A stretch of 64,000 bases of DNA. Source: Clostridia bacterium. GTDB lineage: Bacteria > Bacillota > Clostridia > Oscillospirales > CAG-272. Below the pieces are notes generated by a model, which searched no databases, was not told where the DNA came from, and worked only from the letters and a program-made list of their open reading frames with translations. Below are positions 33,909 to 43,054 of the stretch, piece after piece. Numbering within the stretch: position 1 is the first letter of the stretch; each line of letters begins with the position of its first letter. The stretch lies in the NCBI GenBank assembly GCA_017462795.1, contig JAFTQL010000042.1:1-64000 (forward strand), given 5' to 3'. The translations under genes and the position numbers were made by a program.

Positions 33909-34454
33909 TTATTTGAATAATCTGTCTGCTTTTGTTGCTTTGATGGCGGTCATGAGGGCTGTGGCGCCGATGACTCCGCAGACTGCCTGAAGTGTGTTGC
34001 CGGGAATGGATGCGGCAGCGCCCATGCCGTAGCCGAGGATAAGAGACTCATAGAGGAAATAACCGCAGACCATGACGCACTCGCTGACGATTGCCGAGAT
34101 AACGCGGGGGATAAAATCAACAGCGGGCTTGGATATGGGCTTTTTGAGCGACTTATAAATCAGGGCGGCGACAAGAGCCATCAATGCCTTTATGATCGCC
34201 GTTCCGGGAGCGTATATCACATAGCTTGAAAAGATATCCGCGAGAGCCGAGCCGATGGCGGCGGATATCATGCCGTATACGGGACCGAGCAGGTAAGAAG
34301 AGAGAAGCACGGCGATATCTCCGAGATTGAAATATCCGATAGGCAACGGAACGGATATAAGCGTACATACGCATATCATTGCGGCGAATACCGCGCAGAA
34401 GCAGATAGCCTTTACATTTAATTTACGAGTGCGTTTTGTTGTCGGTGTTGACAT
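33909..34454 (-). CDS. ECF transporter substrate-binding (S) component
   Basis: A 181-residue membrane protein with about five to six hydrophobic helices and a basic N-terminus. The segment PIGYFNLGDIAVLLSSYLLG, followed by GPVYGMISAAIGSALADI, is typical of ECF S components of the riboflavin/HMP/pyridoxine-like group. It would bind a vitamin and work with a shared EcfAAT module encoded elsewhere. It is divergent from a MocR-type regulator. Since PdxR-type MocR proteins commonly control pyridoxine uptake, a vitamin B6 substrate is a reasonable inference. Confidence 0.8.
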   Translation of the reverse strand: MSTPTTKRTRKLNVKAICFCAVFAAMICVCTLISVPLPIGYFNLGDIAVLLSSYLLGPVYGMISAAIGSALADIFSSYVIYAPGTAIIKALMALVAALIYKSLKKPISKPAVDFIPRVISAIVSECVMVCGYFLYESLILGYGMGAAASIPGNTLQAVCGVIGATALMTAIKATKADRLFK

Positions 34455-34477
34455 GACAAAAATCTCCTTGAAAATAC

Positions 34478-34506
34478 TTTACAAATTTGGTTTTTTATAT
34501 TATAAT
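34478..34506 (+). promoter_or_regulatory. Promoter of the MocR-type gene
   Basis: TTTACA (34478-34483) and TATAAT (34501-34506) with a 17-nt spacer. It lies in the short region between the divergent ECF and regulator genes. Confidence 0.65.
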
Positions 34507-34558
34507 ATAAATGTGGCATTATTTAAATATTCAAAAAAGGAGTTTTTTATAATACCAG

Positions 34559-35617
34559 ATGAAGGATAAAAAATATTACAGCCTGTATCTTACGGTTAAA
34601 GGCAAGATACTTGACGGAGAGTACAGGGCGGGGGAGAAGCTGCCGTCAAAGCGAGTTATGGCGGACATGACAGGCTATAGCCTCATCACCGTAGAGGCGG
34701 CGTACAATATGCTCGCGGACGAGGGCTATGTGACCGCGAGAGAGCGGAGCGGCTATTTTGTCTGTACACCCGCGGGCGTTCCCATGGGCGGCTCGGCTCA
34801 CGCGGGCGGGGAGATAGAGTACCTTGACGACGGAGAATCGGCGGGAGGCGGAGATTTTGAATACTCGGTGTGGTTCAAGACCATAAGAAAGGTCATATCC
34901 GATAACGGGGAGAGGCTGTTTGTCAAGTCACCCGGCAAGGGGTGCGCCGTGCTCCGCAATGCCATTGCCGACTATCTGCACCGCTACAGAGGCATGGTGG
35001 CGAGTCCCTCACGCATAATAATAGGCTCGGGCTCGGAGCAGCTTTATGAGACGGTGGTCAAGCTTCTCGGGAGGGATAAGATATACGGGATCGAGGACCC
35101 GTCCTATGAGCAGATAAGCGCCGTGTACGAGGGCATGGGCGCGACCTTGTGCAGGCTGGGCATGGGCGAGGAGGGGATCGAGAGCGAATACCTTTCGGTG
35201 GGGGACTTCGACGTTTTGCATGTCACTCCCTTTCACAGCTATCCGTCGGGGGTCACCACGTCCATAACCAAGAGATACGAATATCTTAAAATTGCCCGTG
35301 AGCGGGGTATATATATAGTGGAGGATGACTTTGACAGCGAGTTCTTTCTGCCGGGTCAGCCCATACAGTCGCTGTATTCTCTTGACGGCGGAAGGTCGGT
35401 GATATATATAAATACCTTTTCCAAAAGTCTGTCCCCGTCCATGAGAATGGGGTATATGATACTGCCCGAGGAGCTGCTTGCGGAATACGATAAAAGGCTG
35501 TCCATGTTTTCCTGTACAGTCCCCGTGCTTGAACAGCACGTGCTGGCTGAATTTATTTCAAACGGCAGCTTTGAGCGCCATCTCAACAGGACACGCAGAA
35601 AGATGAACAGGCAGTAA
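34559..35617 (+). pseudogene. GntR/MocR-type regulator, C-terminally truncated
   Basis: A 352-residue frame. It starts with a GntR winged helix (about residues 5-72; LPSKRVMADMTGYSLITVEAAYNMLADEGYV in two parts) and continues into an aminotransferase-like PLP domain. The PLP lysine is in INTFSKSLSPSMRMGYM. Intact MocR proteins are usually near 450-480 residues. This one stops at RKMNRQ, where the aminotransferase small domain should continue, and a 22-bp direct repeat starts at the stop. AAGGAG is 16 bases from the ATG, which is poor spacing. It is either a decayed gene or a shortened but functional regulator. Confidence 0.7.
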
Positions 35618-35666
35618 AGAATGGGTGAAAATGCCAAACAGTGAAGAATGGGTGAAAATACCAAAA
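35616..35666 (+). repeat. Two short direct repeats after the MocR stop
   Basis: AGAATGGGTGAAAATGCCAAA (35618-35638) and AGAATGGGTGAAAATACCAAA (35645-35665) lie 27 bp apart. The first adjoins the TAA. They may mark the scar of an insertion or deletion. Confidence 0.7.
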
Positions 35667-35670
35667 TCTA

Positions 35671-35699
35671 TTGACTAAAGGGCAAAAACATGGTATACT
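35671..35699 (+). promoter_or_regulatory. Promoter of the glycosyltransferase-like gene
   Basis: TTGACT (35671-35676) and TATACT (35694-35699) with a 17-nt spacer, about 40 bases before the ATG. Confidence 0.7.
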
Positions 35700-35739
35700 A
35701 AAATATAACGATGTTTTGATTTTATGAGGTGATTTCATA

Positions 35740-37761
35740 ATGCTTGAGCGAATAGCAAATATAAGGTGGGATGAACGGCTCTCCGACGGTGAAGATATAG
35801 ATCGCCGTCGCCGTGAAAAAATACTTTTTGCGGTGATACTTGCAGTCGGACTGTTTGCTTTTTACGGTATTTATGCCAACAAAGCGTTTCCGTATGCGGA
35901 AGGATGGCACAGCTATTACAGCGAGCTTATGCGCGCGGGAAATGTGCCGTACCGTGATTTCTTTTATTATCTTCCGCCTCTCAATCTGCTGATAGATTCA
36001 ACTCTGTGGACATTGTCATTTGGCTCAATGCTGATGTTTCGCTTGTGGAGATTGATAGAGCGAGTGGCTATGATGGAGACGGTATATTTTCTGTTATGCC
36101 GTTATTATAATCCAAAGATCGTTCTTATCGGATGTCTGTTCGGCGGTATTATCGGCGGCGGAAGCTCTTATGACCTGCTGGGAGATTATAACCAGACAGC
36201 GGAGTTTCTGCTTATTCTGACAGCACTGTTTGCCGTTCGTTTTGCGGAGGAGACAGTTCCGAAAAAGCAGTATCTGAAAATGGCGCTGGCAGGCTGTATG
36301 ATAGGTCTTGCCTTCCTTTGCAAGCAGTCAACGGGAGCGATGGCGATGGTGCTGTATGCGCTGTTTCTGTGCGTATGGTGCTTTTGGAATCGCGACAAAG
36401 GGTTTATCCGTTACGCGCTTGCGGCGGCTGTGGGGATCCTTGCTCCTATTGCGCTTGCGGCGATCATACTCGCGTGTATGGACGCTTTGATCCCCGCGAT
36501 AGAGCAGATATTCTTCGGCGCGGCATCAAAGGGCGGATTGTTTACTATCTTATTCGGAAATGTAGCGGCTTTTTATAAGTCGGTTATTATAAATCTGTGG
36601 ATAATTATTTTGGCGGCGGTCATATTTGTTATACTGTCAGTCGTTATGGGTCGATACAAGCGCTCTGAAAAATATTTGTCCTTGTCGGAGGATAAGCGTG
36701 CTGCTCAAAAAATCGCTTACCGTATTGGATGGATAGCCGCTGTCATACTGATCCTTGCGGTCTTGCTTGTAGTCAACCTTGGAGCTGTAAAGGGCTTTAT
36801 CGGAGCATTGAGGGGAGACGCGCTTAATTCCACCATATCCGTTATGGGTGGATTTAAATCCATAGTTGTGCAGATATTGGCTCTTGTGCTTACCGTTTTG
36901 CTCGTGACGGGATTCGCGGTCTGTGTCATTAAGCGCAAGCAGATAATTCCCGCGCATGTTCTTGTTTTCTCTTTGGGCGCCTTTTCCAGCATGTACTGTG
37001 CGTTTATGGCATCGGGTGCTTCGGCGGGAGACATACCCTTGCGCGTAATGTATTTCACTCTTCCGTTTATATTCTGCTTTGTTGTTACGGCGCTGAAAAA
37101 ATATAAATTCCCGTCTCATATAGCGGTGTCGGCTTGTCTGGTGATATGCTGTCTGGCTACGCTCGGCGCGAAGATACAATGCCCGTATTCATGGTGGGGT
37201 TATGCGGAGGCTCCTGTTTATGAGAAAACAGAAGCTGTTGATATCCCCGGACTTGAGGGCTATCGCTTTTCGCCGGCCGAAAAGAAAGCATATGAGGAGA
37301 TATACCGTCTGGTATCGGAAAACACGGATGAGGATGACGTTGTCTTTGGTTTCCCCTATATCAAGATATTCAATCAGCTTACAGGGCATATTGGAGAGGT
37401 TGGCTTTGTGCCTGTTCACTTCTTTGATGTTTGTCCCGACACATATGCGGCTGAGGACGCTGAAAGGTTGGAGCAAGCTCCGCCCGATCTGATACTGTGG
37501 CAGGATCTTGGCGAGGCATGCTGGAGTGTTCATGAGGATCTTTTCAGGAACGGTCAGCGTATGGGACAGCGTGATATTCAGGAATGGTTTGTTTCCGTCA
37601 AGGATACAAAATATGAGGCGATAGGTCAGGTCGGCGATATATATGTATATAAATTGCGTGACAACGGTACTCCTACCAAGTACACATATTTTGAGGACGG
37701 AGAAGGAGACAGCGGTAATTTGACGGCGACCGAGGACGCTTGCAGACCTGTTGAGGGCTGA
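35740..37761 (+). CDS. Polytopic membrane protein, probable GT-C glycosyltransferase
   Basis: A 673-residue protein with about 11-12 hydrophobic helices spread over residues 25-470, and a soluble C-terminal domain of about 200 residues. The first outer loop has acidic YAEGWHSYYSELMRAGNVPYRDFFYYLPP, split over two strands, which resembles the catalytic loop of PMT/ArnT-type (GT-C) enzymes that use lipid-linked sugars. The exact family and donor cannot be told by eye. It is monocistronic and ends at a strong bidirectional terminator. Confidence 0.65.
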   Translation: MLERIANIRWDERLSDGEDIDRRRREKILFAVILAVGLFAFYGIYANKAFPYAEGWHSYYSELMRAGNVPYRDFFYYLPPLNLLIDSTLWTLSFGSMLMFRLWRLIERVAMMETVYFLLCRYYNPKIVLIGCLFGGIIGGGSSYDLLGDYNQTAEFLLILTALFAVRFAEETVPKKQYLKMALAGCMIGLAFLCKQSTGAMAMVLYALFLCVWCFWNRDKGFIRYALAAAVGILAPIALAAIILACMDALIPAIEQIFFGAASKGGLFTILFGNVAAFYKSVIINLWIIILAAVIFVILSVVMGRYKRSEKYLSLSEDKRAAQKIAYRIGWIAAVILILAVLLVVNLGAVKGFIGALRGDALNSTISVMGGFKSIVVQILALVLTVLLVTGFAVCVIKRKQIIPAHVLVFSLGAFSSMYCAFMASGASAGDIPLRVMYFTLPFIFCFVVTALKKYKFPSHIAVSACLVICCLATLGAKIQCPYSWWGYAEAPVYEKTEAVDIPGLEGYRFSPAEKKAYEEIYRLVSENTDEDDVVFGFPYIKIFNQLTGHIGEVGFVPVHFFDVCPDTYAAEDAERLEQAPPDLILWQDLGEACWSVHEDLFRNGQRMGQRDIQEWFVSVKDTKYEAIGQVGDIYVYKLRDNGTPTKYTYFEDGEGDSGNLTATEDACRPVEG

Positions 37762-37813
37762 AAACAAGCTGTTTATGAATTATATCGATTTCTGATAATG
37801 TTTAAATACAAAT

Positions 37814-37861
37814 AAAAAGATCAACCGCGACCGGAAAAAACTGATCGCGGTTGATCTTTTT
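37814..37861. terminator. Bidirectional terminator
   Basis: AAAAAGATCAACCGCGA and TCGCGGTTGATCTTTTT form a 17-bp stem with a 14-nt loop, between the convergent membrane-protein and topoisomerase genes. Confidence 0.92.
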
Positions 37862-37868
37862 ATTATTT

Positions 37869-39890
37869 TTATATATCGATATCCTTCATATATTCGTTTC
37901 CGTGCGCCGCTATGAATTGCTTGCGGGCGGGGAGGTTGTCGCCAAGAAGGGTATCAAACATCTGCTCGGTCAGCGCCGCGTCCGTGGGGGTGACGGCTAT
38001 AAGGCGGCGTGTCTCGGGATTCATGGTGGTCTTCCACATCATGTCAGGCTCGTTTTCGCCCAGTCCCTTTGACCGCTGAAGCGTATATTTTTTGCCCTCA
38101 AGGCTCTTGAGTATCTCTGCCTTCTCAAACTCATTGTAGGCAAAGAGAATGTTTTCCTCGTCCTTTTTGCCCTTTACGGTTATCTCAAACAGAGGCGACT
38201 CGGCTATGAATACCTCGCCTTCCTTGAGAAGGGTGGGGAGCAGACGGTAAAACAGAGTCAGCAAAAGCGTGCGTATCTGGAAGCCGTCCTCATCCGCGTC
38301 GGTACAGATTATTATCTTTGACCAGCGAAGCAGGCTCATGTCAAACACAGTGAGGTCGCCCTTGACCTTTCCGTTTATCTCCACTCCGCAGCCGATAACG
38401 CGCAACAGGTCGGTGATGATCTCACTCTTGAAGATCTTCTCATACGTACTCTTCATACAGTTGAGCGTCTTACCTCTTACGGGGATTATCGCCTGATATT
38501 CGGCGTTTCTTCCCAGCTTACAGGATGTGAGAGCTGAGTCTCCCTCAACTATATAAAGCTCTCTGATGCTCGGGTCCTTGGAGCGGCAGTTGACAAACTT
38601 TTCCACCCGATTGGCGATATCCAGCGTGCCCGTCAGCTTTTTCTTTATGTTCAGTCTCTCGGACTCGGCTTTCTCCCGGCTGCGCTTGTTGATGAGCACC
38701 TGATTTGCGAACACCTCAGCCGCGGTGGGATTTTCAATAAAGTATATCTCAAGATTGGTCTTGAGGAAATCCGTCATAGCCTCGTAGATAAAGCTGTTGT
38801 TGATAGCCTTTTTGGTCTGGTTTTCGTAGGAGGTCATGGTGGACATACTGTTTATGACTATGCACAGACAGTCCGCGATATCGTTAAAGGTTATCTTGCT
38901 TTCGTTCTTGTTGTATTTATTCTGCGCCTTGAGGTATTTGTCAAGGGCGTATACAAAGGCTATCTTCACCGCCTTATCGGGAGAGCCTCCATATTCAAGA
39001 AAGCTTGAGTTGTGGTAATATTCGGTCATATTGACCGTATTGGACACGCAGAAGGAGAAGTCCGCCTTGAGCTTGTACTCGTCCTTGTCCGCGCGGTCGC
39101 GTCCCTGTGTCTCAAGATGCCACAGCACGGGAGCGGTGAGACTGCTCTCGCCAGTAAGCTCGGCGATGTAGTCGGAAATTCCGTTTTCATAGAAAAATCT
39201 CTGCTCGGAGAATTTTCCTTCATTATCCTGATGCTCAAGCACAAAGCCGATGCCAGCGTTGACCACCGACTGACGGCGCATGGTCTCCGTATAAAATTCA
39301 AGGGGAATATTTATATCGGTGAATACCTCGATATCGGGGCGCCAATGTATGACCGTTCCCGTGCGTCTCTCGTTTTTGCCGAGAGGACGGGTGAGAAGCT
39401 CGGTCACAGGCTCGCCTTTCTTAAAGCTTATCTTGTATTCGTTTGTTCCGTCATAGGAAAAAACGTCCATAAATTCAGAGCTGTACTGTGTGGCGCACGC
39501 GCCAAGTCCGTTGAGACCAAGGGAGAACTCATAGGCGGAGTCGCCGTTGTTGTTGTCGTACTTACCGCCGGCGTAAAGCTCGCAGTAGATAAGATCCCAG
39601 TTCCATCTGCCCTCTGCCTCGTTGTATCCCAGCGGAACGCCTCTTCCGTGGTCGTCCACCTTGATGGAGCGGTCGTTATATACGGTCACCTTTATCTCGT
39701 TTCCGTGCCCCTCCTTTGCCTCGTCCACCGAGTTTGAGAGTATCTCAAAGAAGGAGTGCTCACAGCCCTCAAGTCCGTCAGAGCCGAAGATAACGGCGGG
39801 GCGCTTTCTTACTCTGTCCGCGCCCTTGAGCGCCTTTATACTCTGGTCGTTGTATTGAGCCTTTGCGGCTCCGTTTGATTTTGTTGCCAT
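37869..39890 (-). CDS. Type IIA DNA topoisomerase subunit B, ParE-type
   Basis: A 673-residue ATPase subunit. The GHKL region has FFEILSNSVDEA, DDHGRGVPL and YAGGKYDNNNGDSA with LGLNGLGACATQYSS. The TOPRIM domain has VEGDSALTSCKLGRN and CTDADEDGFQIRTLLL. Both differ from canonical GyrB (EGDSAGGSAKQGR, TDADVDGAHIRTLL), so this is the ParE-like second enzyme of Clostridia rather than gyrase. Its subunit A partner would normally follow, but here a convergent gene does. It probably shares a transcript with the YbaK gene 18 bases upstream. Confidence 0.88.
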   Translation of the reverse strand: MATKSNGAAKAQYNDQSIKALKGADRVRKRPAVIFGSDGLEGCEHSFFEILSNSVDEAKEGHGNEIKVTVYNDRSIKVDDHGRGVPLGYNEAEGRWNWDLIYCELYAGGKYDNNNGDSAYEFSLGLNGLGACATQYSSEFMDVFSYDGTNEYKISFKKGEPVTELLTRPLGKNERRTGTVIHWRPDIEVFTDINIPLEFYTETMRRQSVVNAGIGFVLEHQDNEGKFSEQRFFYENGISDYIAELTGESSLTAPVLWHLETQGRDRADKDEYKLKADFSFCVSNTVNMTEYYHNSSFLEYGGSPDKAVKIAFVYALDKYLKAQNKYNKNESKITFNDIADCLCIVINSMSTMTSYENQTKKAINNSFIYEAMTDFLKTNLEIYFIENPTAAEVFANQVLINKRSREKAESERLNIKKKLTGTLDIANRVEKFVNCRSKDPSIRELYIVEGDSALTSCKLGRNAEYQAIIPVRGKTLNCMKSTYEKIFKSEIITDLLRVIGCGVEINGKVKGDLTVFDMSLLRWSKIIICTDADEDGFQIRTLLLTLFYRLLPTLLKEGEVFIAESPLFEITVKGKKDEENILFAYNEFEKAEILKSLEGKKYTLQRSKGLGENEPDMMWKTTMNPETRRLIAVTPTDAALTEQMFDTLLGDNLPARKQFIAAHGNEYMKDIDI

Positions 39891-39908
39891 TACTTTACCT
39901 TCCGATCC

Positions 39909-40388
39909 TCAAATTTCTTCTCTGATCTTGCACACGTCCTCCCACGAAGCGGCGCGGGATGCGGTGAAAAGCTCGTCACATGTAAGCTCAAGCGCGCTGT
40001 TGGACGAGCCGGCGGCGGGGAACACCGTGTCAAAGCGGCGAAGCGATCCGTCAAGATAAACGGTCACATCCTCGGGGAGCGCAAAGGGGCAAACACCGCC
40101 GACGGCGTGTCCCGTCATTTCCAGGGCTTCATCGGGCGAGAGCATTCTCGGCTTAAAGCCGAAGCGCGCCTTGAACTTGGCGTTATCTATTTTGCAGTCT
40201 CCCGCGCAGACCACAAGCAGACAGCCGCCGTCCTTGCTGTGCAGGGAGATGCTTTTCGCGATTCTTTTTCCTTCCGTGCCGAGAGCCTTTGCCGCAAGCT
40301 CCACCGTGGCGCTTGAAAGCTCAAGCTCGCGGACCCTTGTGTCAAGCCCGAATACGGAGAGGTATTCTTTAACTTTCTGTACCGACAT
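39909..40388 (-). CDS. YbaK/ProX-type aminoacyl-tRNA deacylase
   Basis: A 159-residue protein of the YbaK/EbsC-like editing family. Characteristic segments are KALGTEGKRIAKSISLHS, KARFGFKPRML and GHAVGGVCPFALPEDVTVYLD. Such proteins hydrolyse mischarged aminoacyl-tRNAs (for example Cys-tRNA-Pro or Ala-tRNA-Pro) in the cytosol. Which one this edits cannot be told. It is the first gene of a minus-strand pair with the topoisomerase subunit. Confidence 0.88.
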   Translation of the reverse strand: MSVQKVKEYLSVFGLDTRVRELELSSATVELAAKALGTEGKRIAKSISLHSKDGGCLLVVCAGDCKIDNAKFKARFGFKPRMLSPDEALEMTGHAVGGVCPFALPEDVTVYLDGSLRRFDTVFPAAGSSNSALELTCDELFTASRAASWEDVCKIREEI

Positions 40389-40516
40389 TTTTTGTCCTCA
40401 ATATAATTTATAATAATCATATCTATTTTATCATAAAAAATCTGTTTTGAAAAGGGCTTTTTGTGTTTTTCTACGTTTTATACAGTAAAATTTGCAGGAA
40501 ATTTTCAAATATATAC

Positions 40517-40545
40517 TTGCATATTGAGCCTTGAGAGGATATAAT
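40517..40545 (+). promoter_or_regulatory. Candidate promoter of murD
   Basis: TTGCAT (40517-40522) and TATAAT (40540-40545) with a 17-nt spacer. If used, it gives murD a leader of about 415 bases that includes the dispersed repeats. Confidence 0.6.
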
Positions 40546-40586
40546 ATAAATGGTAGTACCGAAAAGATGATGCAACGGCCGAAATT

Positions 40587-40753
40587 TTCAAATTTAGATT
40601 TGTTGGGGAGATGGGCATCATTGTTTAAAGTTTTCGCCCGCCTTTTTCAAAAGGCGGCGCAGGTCTTGGGGCGCGGAGCCCCAAGTCGCTCGTCGCGACG
40701 AGCGAAACACCCTCTGCATGAGAAGGGAGTCTGAGGCGGAGCCTCAGTCGCGC
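40587..40753 (-). repeat. Dispersed repeat, copy 2 (inverted relative to 29683-29850)
   Basis: This is the reverse complement of the element overlapping cysE, with small differences such as one T more in the GCCTTTTTC run. The shared part includes the GCGCGACTGAGGC edge. It sits in the murD leader. Confidence 0.8.
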
Positions 40754-40966
40754 GTCGCGACGAGCGAAATTCCTTGCTTTTGGGGGCATAATGTCTCAAT
40801 CGCGCGCCCTGTTGCGTTTAGCGGCTCTGCCATCGCAAACACATTTGCTCGTCAATCGCCGAACGCTGCCACTCCTTTTTCCTCGCTTCATCCGCCACTG
40901 GCGGCGCTCGGAAACGTCTCCCATAAATCCCAATTTACAAGCTACCACGATAATGAAAGGAATATC
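40754..40966 (+). repeat. Second repeat type upstream of murD
   Basis: 40805-40920 is a diverged copy of 333-445. The shared pieces are CCCTGTTGCG, CGCTGCCACTCCTT, CTCGCTTCATC, and CGCTCG followed by AAACGTC. No gene is seen. The open frame running through it into murD has no ribosome site before 40956. Confidence 0.65.
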
Positions 40967-42427
40967 ATGAGCAACGCTTTTTTGATTGATTACATAAAGG
41001 GCAGGGAATGCGCCATACTTGGACTTGGCGTGTCTAATCTGCCTCTTGCCCATACGCTTTGCGAGGCGGGAATAAAGCTTCGCATATACGATAAATGCAC
41101 TCCCGAGGAGCTTGGCGCGGATGCGCTGTCACTGAGGGACGCGGGAGCGGAATTTTTTGTGTCCGACAGGAATTTTGAGGGAATACGCGGGGATGTTATA
41201 TTCCGTTCGCCCGGTATCCGTCCCGATGTCAAGGGAATAGCGGACGCTGTTTCGCGGGGAGCTGAGCTTGTCTCCGAGATGGAAGTGTTTCTGCGGCTCA
41301 CTCCCGCGCGAACATATGCCATCACGGGCAGTGACGGCAAGACCACGTCCACCACGCTGACAGGAAGATTTCTTGAGGCTTACGGCAGGATAAACGGTTA
41401 TAATACATATGTGGGCGGAAATATCGGTACGCCTTTACTTGACAGGTGCGGGGAAATGAGCGGAGACGACCGCGCTGTGCTTGAGCTTTCAAGCTTTCAG
41501 CTTATGACACTTACGGATGCGCCCGAGCGCGCCGCCATCACGAATATTTCTCCCAATCATCTTGATTGGCACACGGGAATGGATGAATACATCGCCTCTA
41601 AGAAAAATATTACGTCAGACCGCACTCGCCGCTTTGTTACCAACGCCGAGTGCAGCGAGACATTGAATATCGCGAGGGAGCTTGCGCGGACGGGGATGGA
41701 GATAGTTCTTTTCTCCTCGGAAAAAAGCTCTTACGGCGAGATATTCGGAGATATCCGTCCTGTGGGAGGGGCGCTTGCCGTATATGAGCGGGAGGGCTGT
41801 ATCCGTGTCAGCGACGGAGTTGATGAGAGCAAGGCGCTGGACGTGTCTCTGATAAAAGTCCCCGGCAGGCACAATGTGGAGAACTATATGACCGCCATCG
41901 GTCTTACATGGGGCGACGTACCCGTACAGATATACGCCGATGCGGCACAGGATTTCTTTGGAGTGGAGCACAGGCTTGAGTTCGTCCGCAATCTTGAGGG
42001 AGTTGATTACTACAACGGCTCTATCGATTCCTCTCCCACCCGCACGGCGGCGGCTCTGTCCGCCCTTGCCGACAGAAGCATAGTGCTTATCTGCGGCGGC
42101 TACGACAAAAAAATACCCTATGAGCCTCTTGCACGGGCAATATGCGAGCACGGCGGTGTCCGCGCGGTAGTCCTTACAGGGGCTACGGGCGAGAAGATAG
42201 GCAGAGAAGTGGAGCTTTACGAAAAGGCTCATCCGTCAAGCTCTCTCATACTTCTGTACCGTCAATCGGATTTCGCGTCCGCGGTGGAGCTTGCGAGGAC
42301 CGTGGCAAGGAAGGGCGACTGCGTTCTGCTGTCTCCCGCGTCCGCAAGCTTTGATGCCTTTAAAAACTTCGCGGAGCGTGGCAATACCTTTAAAAGAATA
42401 GTCATGGGGTTTGAGAGCTCGGTGTGA
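40967..42427 (+). CDS. murD: UDP-N-acetylmuramoylalanine--D-glutamate ligase
   Basis: A 486-residue Mur ligase adding D-Glu to UDP-MurNAc-L-Ala in the cytosol. The N-terminal domain has AILGLGVSN. The ATP loop is GSDGKTTSTTL (near residue 122). NISPNHLDWH and PGRHNVENYMTAIGL are Mur-ligase signatures. AAAGGA at 40956-40961 sits 5 bases before ATG 40967. Although the frame is open upstream to 40718, that part is repeat sequence. No other dcw-cluster gene is adjacent. Confidence 0.92.
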   Translation: MSNAFLIDYIKGRECAILGLGVSNLPLAHTLCEAGIKLRIYDKCTPEELGADALSLRDAGAEFFVSDRNFEGIRGDVIFRSPGIRPDVKGIADAVSRGAELVSEMEVFLRLTPARTYAITGSDGKTTSTTLTGRFLEAYGRINGYNTYVGGNIGTPLLDRCGEMSGDDRAVLELSSFQLMTLTDAPERAAITNISPNHLDWHTGMDEYIASKKNITSDRTRRFVTNAECSETLNIARELARTGMEIVLFSSEKSSYGEIFGDIRPVGGALAVYEREGCIRVSDGVDESKALDVSLIKVPGRHNVENYMTAIGLTWGDVPVQIYADAAQDFFGVEHRLEFVRNLEGVDYYNGSIDSSPTRTAAALSALADRSIVLICGGYDKKIPYEPLARAICEHGGVRAVVLTGATGEKIGREVELYEKAHPSSSLILLYRQSDFASAVELARTVARKGDCVLLSPASASFDAFKNFAERGNTFKRIVMGFESSV

Positions 42428-42464
42428 GTTAAAGCCGTATTTCCGACAAATTATTGAAAATATG

Positions 42465-42493
42465 TTGACAACTCAACAAAAATATGGTATTAT
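42465..42493 (+). promoter_or_regulatory. Promoter of the MarR/acyl-CoA synthetase genes
   Basis: TTGACA (42465-42470) and TATTAT (42488-42493) with a 17-nt spacer. Confidence 0.7.
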
Positions 42494-42533
42494 ATTACTG
42501 AATGCTTATATGCATGTGTGAGGAGGGATAAGG

Positions 42534-43013
42534 ATGGAGCAGGACAGGCTTGAGGCATTTTCCGCGTTGATCACGGGTGCTTCAAGGAGTATTACCAAGC
42601 TGAAAAATATACAAATGGCTCATTATGGGCTGGGCAGTACGCATACTGTTTGCATCCGCAAGCTTTATGCCGCTCCCGAGGGGCTGACACGCAAGCAGCT
42701 GTCTGAGGCGTGTGAGCTGGATAAGGCGCAGATATCGCGCGTCATTTGCGAGCTTTCCGAAAAGGATTACGTCGCCGAGGATGCGGGAAGGTCGAGCTAC
42801 AGAAAGAGGATATTGCTGACAGACAGCGGAAAGAGAATAGCCGCGGAGATAAACAGCATTATACTTGATGTCAACAATTTTGTCAGCGGAGATATACCGT
42901 CCGAGGAGCTGAAGGTCTTTTACGATGTTTTTACGAGGATATGCGAAAGGCTCAAGCAGTCGGAGGATATAGTTGACGGTCAAAGCGACAGGATATCACT
43001 GGAAATAAATTAA
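42534..43013 (+). CDS. MarR family transcriptional regulator
   Basis: A 159-residue winged-helix regulator. LTRKQLSEACELDKAQISRVICELSEK is the recognition region (in two helices, about residues 50-78), and GRSSYRKRILLTDSGKRIA is the wing. It is preceded by a strong AGGAGGG site. It lies 41 bases before an acyl-CoA synthetase and upstream of a FakB/FakA pair, so a FabT- or FadR-like role sensing acyl chains is a reasonable inference. Confidence 0.85.
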   Translation: MEQDRLEAFSALITGASRSITKLKNIQMAHYGLGSTHTVCIRKLYAAPEGLTRKQLSEACELDKAQISRVICELSEKDYVAEDAGRSSYRKRILLTDSGKRIAAEINSIILDVNNFVSGDIPSEELKVFYDVFTRICERLKQSEDIVDGQSDRISLEIN

Positions 43014-43054
43014 GGATAATATATAAAAAATTTACGAAAGGCAGAACAGGTATT

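Noticed and set aside
35356..35664. Minus-strand frame over the end of the MocR gene
   Set aside because: It is generated by the direct repeats and antisense codons, with no ribosome site.
40718..40966. An N-terminal extension of MurD
   Set aside because: This stretch is dispersed repeat sequence; the MurD family start and a ribosome site are at 40967.
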